From Polyangium sp. 6x1 (lineage in GTDB: Bacteria > Myxococcota_A > Polyangia > Polyangiales > Polyangiaceae), in contig NZ_JARZHH010000001.1 in assembly GCF_029946515.1 (NCBI RefSeq), positions 248,001 through 312,000 on the forward strand: a stretch of 64,000 bases of DNA, in the 5' to 3' direction. The notes under the pieces were generated by a model. It was not told where the DNA came from and searched no databases. It worked only from the letters and a program-made list of their open reading frames with translations. Shown one piece after another: positions 58,887-64,000 of this stretch. Within the stretch, counting starts at the first letter, position 1. Each line of letters begins with the position of its first letter. Made by a program: the position numbers and the translations under genes.

Positions 58887-59720
58887 TCACCAGAAGGAAG
58901 GCGCATCCTGCGAGGCGCCTGGCGCACGCCCTTTTCCGCAGCAATACGGCAACGACAGCTCCCAGCGCGCGCGGAGCTGGAATGCGCCCATGGGCGTCTG
59001 GTCGATACCCTGCGACGAATATCGCCCGGGCGCGAGCCCCGGGACGAAGGCATCCCGGATGGATGTCTTCGTTTGCACCGGCCGGATCTCGGCCTCCTGC
59101 CAGATCTTGTCGAAATCCGAGCACGAGAGGAGCGGCCCCACGGAGACGGGTTGTCGCGATACGAGCGGCTGCGTCATGATCTCGAGCTGCCTCTGGAACG
59201 AGGGCACCGCCGAGACGGGCCGGAACGGCCCCGTGGCAGCCCACTCGACCCCGATGATCTCATCGCCGCCCCGGAAGGGACATACCGCATACGAGCCGTC
59301 CGTCCCTCCCTCGTTCACGCTCTCCAGGACGCTCACCATTTTCTTGGGAAAACCCCAGAGAAGAATGCCGCCGAGCGTCGCGAGCAGGTTCGTCAAGAAC
59401 AGCCGCGGCATGTAAAAGAAGGGGCCTCGAACACGCCCCCCACAGAGCGGGCGCTTCGAATACACGAACGGCACGCCGACCACCTGCTCGAAGTACGTCA
59501 TGTCGGGCGGAAAGGCGCGCGGAAATGTCATGTGCGCGTCGCGCACGCTGCCGAAATACAACGTGACGGGATGCGTATCGGGAGGCGTCAGGTCCTGCGC
59601 GCCGAGCTCGAGCGCGTCGGGCAACATCCACTGGACATCCTCCCGGGGGAGCACGATCGTCACGCCGTAGACCGACCATTGGCCCACGAGCTTCATGGCC
59701 TGATAGGGCTTCAGGAACAT
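58887..59720 (-). CDS. Acetoacetate-decarboxylase-fold protein (KK type)
   Basis: A 277-residue cytoplasmic protein of the acetoacetate decarboxylase (ADC) superfamily. ATG 59720 (MFLKPYQAM) is preferred because the 17 codons before it are basic filler. The segment ILLWGFPKKMVSVLE corresponds to the ADC active site, in which adjacent Lys 126 and Lys 127 match the Schiff-base pair. Other family features: VLPREDVQWMLPDALEL and TYFEQVVGVPFVYSKR. Its closest relative in the window is the protein at 63106-63966 (shared VGVPFV.SKR.LCGGR.RGPF). It is divergent from a third member at 59855. ADC-fold enzymes decarboxylate or hydrolyse/dehydrate beta-keto acids. Confidence 0.75.
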   Translation of the reverse strand: MFLKPYQAMKLVGQWSVYGVTIVLPREDVQWMLPDALELGAQDLTPPDTHPVTLYFGSVRDAHMTFPRAFPPDMTYFEQVVGVPFVYSKRPLCGGRVRGPFFYMPRLFLTNLLATLGGILLWGFPKKMVSVLESVNEGGTDGSYAVCPFRGGDEIIGVEWAATGPFRPVSAVPSFQRQLEIMTQPLVSRQPVSVGPLLSCSDFDKIWQEAEIRPVQTKTSIRDAFVPGLAPGRYSSQGIDQTPMGAFQLRARWELSLPYCCGKGRAPGASQDAPSFW

Positions 59721-59854
59721 TGCATGCCTCCGCGCGCATGCCCCCATACGAGGGATGCGTATAGGTGTCAAGGCACATCCATCCTCACGACACTTGATTC
59801 GGCCCCCCAGGCTCGGGTAGCCTCCCGCGGCGCTCGGAGCCCTGACGAGAAGGT
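59721..59854. promoter_or_regulatory. Shared promoter region of two divergent ADC-like genes
   Basis: 134 bp between the starts at 59720 (minus) and 59855 (plus) must hold both promoters, so the two genes are probably controlled together. The right end contains GAGAAGGT, the ribosome-binding site of the plus-strand gene. No clear operator repeat is visible. Confidence 0.4.
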
Positions 59855-60832
59855 ATGAGCAGAGCCAATTTGCCGCGATACGTCGAGCGGGCGGACAACC
59901 AATCCATGCCGACGCCCGCCACGCTCCGGAACGTGACGACGTACTTTTTCCCGGTCAAGAGCGACATACGACGCCAGCAGGCCCTCTGTGACAAGTTTCT
60001 GAACGCCCCGTCGAGTGGCCTCGCCAGCTATCGCGCCTTTTTTCCCCAGGTGTTTTTCATCTTCAACCGCACGGGGAGCGTCTCCTCGCGCGTACCAAAG
60101 GCCCGGGATCAGGGGTGTTTCCCGTACTTCGAGGCGGGGATCTGGATTCCGCTCGTCTCGGTGGACAGGAGAGGGCCCTTTCCCGTCGCCGATCGCCTCG
60201 TCCTTTTTCCCTATTACATGTTCGCGACGTCGAGCCAGGCCATCGTCAGCGGGCGCGACGAACAGGGTTGGCCCAAGGAGCTCGCCGAGCTCACGATCCC
60301 CACGAACCCTTCCGTCGCCGACCTCTTCCAGATCCGGCCCACGCTCTTCGATCGCTTCGGGGGCGACGTGCTCGCACAAGCAGAGCATCTCGTGCAGGTG
60401 ATCCGGATCGGAGGCACGTCGAGCGGCGCCATCACGCAGGGTTTTACCGAGGGCAAAGCGGCGCTCGAAGCCCTCGCAGACCTCGTCTTCGGCGGCCCCA
60501 CGGTCACGGTTCCCGGCCTCGGGCTCGCCTTGTCGGTCGTCGACCTCTTGCGCAAGGGCCCCACATTCGCGTTCCTGAAGCAGTTCCGGGACGTCGCGGA
60601 CCCGCGCCGCGCCTGTTATCAGGCCGGCATCGAGGCCGCGACCAAGGTCGACCGCTTTCGCTGGGCCGGTCTGCTCGGAGGCCGCTACACGCTCGACGTG
60701 AAGACCACCGACAGCCATCCGCTCGTCTCGGAGCTCGGGCTCGACGCGCGCACGTTCGACGCGCTGCGCGGCTTCTTCGTCGAGATGGACTTCACGCTCG
60801 ACAGCGGCGTCACGCGCTGGCAGGCGTCCTGA
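59855..60832 (+). CDS. Acetoacetate-decarboxylase-fold protein (KE variant)
   Basis: A 325-residue protein. ATG 59855 has GAGAAGG upstream. The segment AIVSGRDEQGWPKELAEL corresponds to the ADC active-site region (GRE...PKK), with Lys 141 kept but the second lysine replaced by Glu 142. It is longer and more diverged than the two minus-strand relatives. The helical middle (LADLVFGGPTVTVPGLGLALSVVDLL) is an insertion. It ends 8 bp from the convergent stop of the isoprenoid fusion gene. Without the second lysine, a non-decarboxylase reaction is possible. Confidence 0.65.
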   Translation: MSRANLPRYVERADNQSMPTPATLRNVTTYFFPVKSDIRRQQALCDKFLNAPSSGLASYRAFFPQVFFIFNRTGSVSSRVPKARDQGCFPYFEAGIWIPLVSVDRRGPFPVADRLVLFPYYMFATSSQAIVSGRDEQGWPKELAELTIPTNPSVADLFQIRPTLFDRFGGDVLAQAEHLVQVIRIGGTSSGAITQGFTEGKAALEALADLVFGGPTVTVPGLGLALSVVDLLRKGPTFAFLKQFRDVADPRRACYQAGIEAATKVDRFRWAGLLGGRYTLDVKTTDSHPLVSELGLDARTFDALRGFFVEMDFTLDSGVTRWQAS

Positions 60833-60839
60833 GCCGTCG

Positions 60840-63095
60840 CTAGAAGTTCCGTTCGAGCACGTACCATCCGAGCGCGCGCAGCCTTGCTTTCGCGACAGAA
60901 GGCGGAAGAAGCGGATCCACGCGCCTCCACGCCTCCTCGACGAGGTGACGGGCCTCGAGCACGCACGCGTCGAGCGCGCCCGTGCGCTCGATCTGCTCGA
61001 TCAGGTCCTCGACGAGCGCGTCGTCGTCGGGTTTGTCGCGGAGCGTTTGCCAGAGCTGTTCGCGCGCGCGCCGATCCAGCGACCCGAGCGCCCGTACGAC
61101 CGGCATCGTGACCTTGCCGATGCGGAGGTCCTCGCCGCGTTGCTTGAGATCGCCCTGAAAACCACGCAAATTCAGCACGTCGTCGATGAGCTGGAAGGCC
61201 ATGCCCACGGCCTCGACATAGGCGCCGAGGCCCTCGACCTGCGCCTCTGTGCCGCCTCCCGCGATCGCGCCCATGCGCGCCAGCGCGCCCACGGGAGCGG
61301 CTGTCTTGAGCCGGTTGATCGCAGCCACGCGATGCGCGAGCTCCTGGATGTCGCCCGTGTCCACGGCGGCCGGCAAGAGCTCTCCGAGGCCGGCGATGTC
61401 GAGGGCCTGACCGCCGTGCCCCGCGCGCATCGCCTCGAAGTACAGGAAGAGCACGCGCTGCGCACGCTCGGGCGGCAAGGGACAACGCGAGAGGAAGAGC
61501 TCGGCCAGGAAGTACGCCGCCGTGCCCGAGTTGATCGCGATCGCCTCGCCGTGCACGAGGTGACACGCGGGCCCACCGCGGCGGATCGTCGATCCATCCT
61601 GCACGTCGTCGACCAAAAGCGAGCCCGTGTGGATGAGCTCGGGGATCGCGAGCCACGGGGAAAAACCCGTGGAGTCGCCGCCGGTCGCGTCGATGCAAGC
61701 GAGCGTGACGAAGGAGCGCCAGGCCTTGCCGCCGCGGTCGATGACGTCGAGGAGCGGCCCCGTGAGCGAGCGACCGATCAGCACCGGATCGACGCCCTCG
61801 AGGCTCTCCTCGCGGCCCACGCAGCCGATGAGCTCCACGAGCGCCGTCTGCGAAGGCGAGCGCGAGACGAGCGAGGTGATCTCGTGTTGTGCACCGCGAC
61901 GCACGGCCGAGAAGAAGCCCCCGAGATCGAGGTACGCGGGCGGGAACGTCTGCTCGATCCATGCGATGCCCGCGATCGGCCGACCCCAGCGCGTCCCCGA
62001 CGCGCGCGCGCGTCCTCGCCATGCGGGCGGGCTCGCGATGAGGCTCGCGATCTCCTGCGCGACCATCGACGTTTCGAGGACGAGCTCGAGCCCGGCCGCG
62101 GGGACCTCGAGCGTGAAGGAGACGGGATACTCGCGGTACGAACGGGTGCTCTGCCACGTGGTGCGCGCCGCGAGCGAGGCGCGCTCGTCGACGAGGGCGT
62201 GGCCTCGCACGTCCATGACGATCGCACGCGCGCGCGTCGGCTCCGCACCTGCGCGCGCAGACATCTGTACGACCACGGAGCTTCCATCGTCGAGGTGGAC
62301 GAACGCTCGCTGCGTGACGAGCGAGCCCATCGAGGCATCGCACGCGGAGGCGCGGAAAGGAGGCCCGATCACGCGGTCGTAGTGGCCGAGCCCGGACACC
62401 ACGAGCTCCTCGCCATCGAGGAAGATCGTGCCGTCGACGAAGCAACTCGGGAGCGCGTAATGGAGCGAGGCGCCGGCCTCGTCGGGCATGTTCTTCGTCG
62501 CCTCGTGCAAGACGACCCCCGGCTTCAGCGCGCGGAGACGCAGGTCGCATCCACGCGCGCCGCGGAGCTGCCCGAGCACGAGCCGATAGCTCCCATCGGG
62601 CCTCCGTGAAAACAGGCTGCCGCCGTACCGCAGCTCGAGCCCCCGCGCGGAGGCGGCTGGCTCGCCAAACATCACGTGCTCGGGCGCGGGAAGCGCGCCT
62701 GCGTCGAGCATTTCGAGCGCTGCGCGGGCGAGGCCCCGATCCATGGGCGTCTCGCCGCGCGTGATGGCCTCGCGCATGGCGCGAAGACGCGCGGCGTCGA
62801 GCTCCTGCCGCGCGCGGTATCGCTTTGCGCTTTCATCCGCGAGCGCGAAGGAGAGGCCGTGCGTGGGCACCGGATCGCCGCCCGCGGAGGCGAACACGCG
62901 CCGATCGAAAGCGGCCCACAACGAGAGGGCGCGCTGCGCCTTCGTCTCGACGTGGACCGCGAGGGACCATCGTTCGAACGACGCGCCCTCGGGCTCGTCG
63001 CGCTGCGTGACATCCACGCTCGCAGGCCGCGTTTGCTCGGGATCGGCGTGCGTCCGAGCGGGCTCCGGCTTCTTTGCGAACGGGGTCGATCTCAT
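60840..63095 (-). CDS. Fusion: CrtC/AttH-like domain plus GGPP-synthase-type polyprenyl synthetase
   Basis: A 751-residue fusion. N-terminal part (about 40-395) fits the CrtC/AttH lipocalin-like family, which includes carotenoid hydratase and terpene-cyclase-like enzymes: RWSLAVHVETKAQRALSLW, GLELRYGGSLFSRRPDGSY, VVSGLGHYDRVIGPPFR, RWGRPIAGIAWIEQTFPPA. C-terminal part (about 430-750) is an all-trans polyprenyl diphosphate synthase: first Asp motif DDVQD (496-500) in LIHTGSLLVDDVQDGS, RRGGPA, and second motif DDVLN (638-642) in FQLIDDVLNL with GEDLRIGKVTMP. The phrase INSGTAAYFLAELF recalls eukaryotic-type GGPP synthases. It would make a prenyl diphosphate and pass it to the fused domain. The gene is flanked by ADC-like genes; 10 bp separates it from the one at 63106. 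Confidence 0.8.
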   Translation of the reverse strand: MRSTPFAKKPEPARTHADPEQTRPASVDVTQRDEPEGASFERWSLAVHVETKAQRALSLWAAFDRRVFASAGGDPVPTHGLSFALADESAKRYRARQELDAARLRAMREAITRGETPMDRGLARAALEMLDAGALPAPEHVMFGEPAASARGLELRYGGSLFSRRPDGSYRLVLGQLRGARGCDLRLRALKPGVVLHEATKNMPDEAGASLHYALPSCFVDGTIFLDGEELVVSGLGHYDRVIGPPFRASACDASMGSLVTQRAFVHLDDGSSVVVQMSARAGAEPTRARAIVMDVRGHALVDERASLAARTTWQSTRSYREYPVSFTLEVPAAGLELVLETSMVAQEIASLIASPPAWRGRARASGTRWGRPIAGIAWIEQTFPPAYLDLGGFFSAVRRGAQHEITSLVSRSPSQTALVELIGCVGREESLEGVDPVLIGRSLTGPLLDVIDRGGKAWRSFVTLACIDATGGDSTGFSPWLAIPELIHTGSLLVDDVQDGSTIRRGGPACHLVHGEAIAINSGTAAYFLAELFLSRCPLPPERAQRVLFLYFEAMRAGHGGQALDIAGLGELLPAAVDTGDIQELAHRVAAINRLKTAAPVGALARMGAIAGGGTEAQVEGLGAYVEAVGMAFQLIDDVLNLRGFQGDLKQRGEDLRIGKVTMPVVRALGSLDRRAREQLWQTLRDKPDDDALVEDLIEQIERTGALDACVLEARHLVEEAWRRVDPLLPPSVAKARLRALGWYVLERNF

Positions 63096-63105
63096 GTCGC
63101 CTTCG

Positions 63106-63966
63106 TCAAGCGAGCCGATGCCCGCGTCCGCAGCAATGGGGCAAGGTGAGCTTGAAAGGGGCGCGGAGCTCGAACGATCCGAGCGGCGACCGATCGATCC
63201 CGCGCGAGCGATAGGTGCCGACGACGAGCCCCGGGACGAACGCGTCCTCGATGCGCATCGTCGTATCGAGGGGCCTCACCTGCGCGCGCTCCCAGTCGCT
63301 CTCGTGGTCGGCGCAGGAAAAGAGGGGCCCGCGCGAGATTGGCTGGCAGCAGATGAGGGGCTGGCGAAGGACGTCGAGGATCGCCTCGTGGTTCGGCGCC
63401 TGCGTCGCGGGCTGGAATTCGCCTGTCACCTCGTAGCGCAGCGACACGAGCGGCTCGCCGCCGCTCCCGGACGAAAAGACGCGGAACGTGCCGACCTGGC
63501 GGGGTTTTCCCTCGGAACGCGCCTCCTCGTTTTCCGCGCCGCCCGCCGTCGTCTCCGGATCGACCGTCGTCTCGCGGATGCTGCCGTGGTGCTTTGCGAA
63601 TCCCCAGAACAGCCATCCGCCGATCACGGGCAAGAGCTGGCTCGCGAAGAGGCGTGGCAGGAAGAGGAAAGGTCCACGCGCGCGTCCTCCGCAGAGATCG
63701 CGCTTGGAATGAACGAACGGCACGCCGACGATCTGCTCCTTGTACGTCGCCCCGGGCAGGAGCATGCGAGGGAGCGTGAGGTGCGCGCCGTACCGGTGAT
63801 TGAAAGAAAGCAAAACGGGGTGCGTCCCCGGCGGCGTGTGGTCCTGAGGTCCGAGCGTCAACCCGTCCGGCAGCATCCACGCGACCTCGTCACGAGGCAT
63901 GACCACGGTCACGCAATGGCTCGAAAGCTTCCCCACGACGTGGATGGATCGCGGGCTCTCTATCAT
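63106..63966 (-). CDS. Acetoacetate-decarboxylase-fold protein (KH variant)
   Basis: A 286-residue paralogue of the protein at 58887-59720. ATG 63966 has GGAGG upstream. Shared features: VVMPRDEVAWMLPDGLTLGPQDHTPPGTHPV, YKEQIVGVPFVHSKRDLCGGRARGPF, and the active-site region WLFWGFAKHHGS, where Lys 125 is kept but the second lysine is His 126. It is the first gene of an operon with the isoprenoid fusion, 10 bp downstream. Two more members lie at the other end of that gene. Together they form a cluster of three ADC-fold variants, which argues for a shared pathway. Confidence 0.75.
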   Translation of the reverse strand: MIESPRSIHVVGKLSSHCVTVVMPRDEVAWMLPDGLTLGPQDHTPPGTHPVLLSFNHRYGAHLTLPRMLLPGATYKEQIVGVPFVHSKRDLCGGRARGPFLFLPRLFASQLLPVIGGWLFWGFAKHHGSIRETTVDPETTAGGAENEEARSEGKPRQVGTFRVFSSGSGGEPLVSLRYEVTGEFQPATQAPNHEAILDVLRQPLICCQPISRGPLFSCADHESDWERAQVRPLDTTMRIEDAFVPGLVVGTYRSRGIDRSPLGSFELRAPFKLTLPHCCGRGHRLA

Positions 63967-64000
63967 TGATCCTCCGCCAAACGGACGAACTGTTGCACCG

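Overview
The window is GC-rich DNA that I read as a chromosome segment of a Polyangiales myxobacterium (Sorangium/Polyangium type). This rests on family content: many lipoprotein-signal proteins of unknown function, a MYXO-CTERM-like sorting tail, Ser/Thr kinases fused to TPR or histidine-kinase modules, an AfsR/SARP-like ATPase regulator and a GH8 cellulase. Coding density is high. I see no rRNA, tRNA, CRISPR array, insertion sequence or prophage.

Layout. 1-6.6 kb: small lipoproteins, a SnoaL-like protein, a 5'-truncated lipoprotein-family gene, an XRE regulator next to smpB, and a decayed 5' piece of a DISARM-type (DrmD-like) helicase. 6.8-9.65 kb: a large secreted cysteine-repeat protein with a MYXO-CTERM-like tail. 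9.7-16 kb: a ferritin-like gene interrupted by an in-frame TGA, a secreted lipoprotein, and a 923-residue NTPase/winged-helix regulator. 16-23.4 kb: two secreted proteins (a lyase-like Tat lipoprotein and a kelch-like lipoprotein), then a LytS/LytTR two-component pair. 24-28.8 kb: a beta-propeller/di-heme protein and a DMFase-like protein. 29.2-30.9 kb: a compact operon that looks like a RiPP locus, with a WH..FC..HH protein, a 52-residue Cys-rich precursor-like peptide, a hairpin and a methyltransferase. 31-38.4 kb: HEAT-like protein, Cys-rich lipoproteins, a DUF4423-type regulator and the GH8-Ig-CBM3 cellulase. 38.4-54.2 kb: signalling, with a 1839-residue kinase/ATPase/GAF/PAS/histidine-kinase hybrid overlapping a response regulator, a sigma factor divergent from a zinc-finger/Ser-Thr kinase/TPR protein, HMG-CoA synthase and a PAS-PAS-STAS protein. 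54.3-58.9 kb: a Ser-repeat Cys-rich lipoprotein, a membrane/RHH pair, a Tat-exported flavin oxidase and a secreted protein. 58.9-64 kb: an unusual isoprenoid locus, with a CrtC/AttH-like domain fused to a GGPP-synthase-like domain and surrounded by three acetoacetate-decarboxylase-fold proteins.

The strongest candidates for undescribed biology are the RiPP-like operon (29.2-30.9 kb) and the isoprenoid/ADC locus (58.9-64 kb). Next come the GGTTAC direct repeats of 10-bp period upstream of two secreted-protein genes, which may be bound by the nearby winged-helix regulator, and the kinase hybrid whose DFG aspartate is replaced by glycine. All functional statements come from reading motifs by eye; no database search was run.
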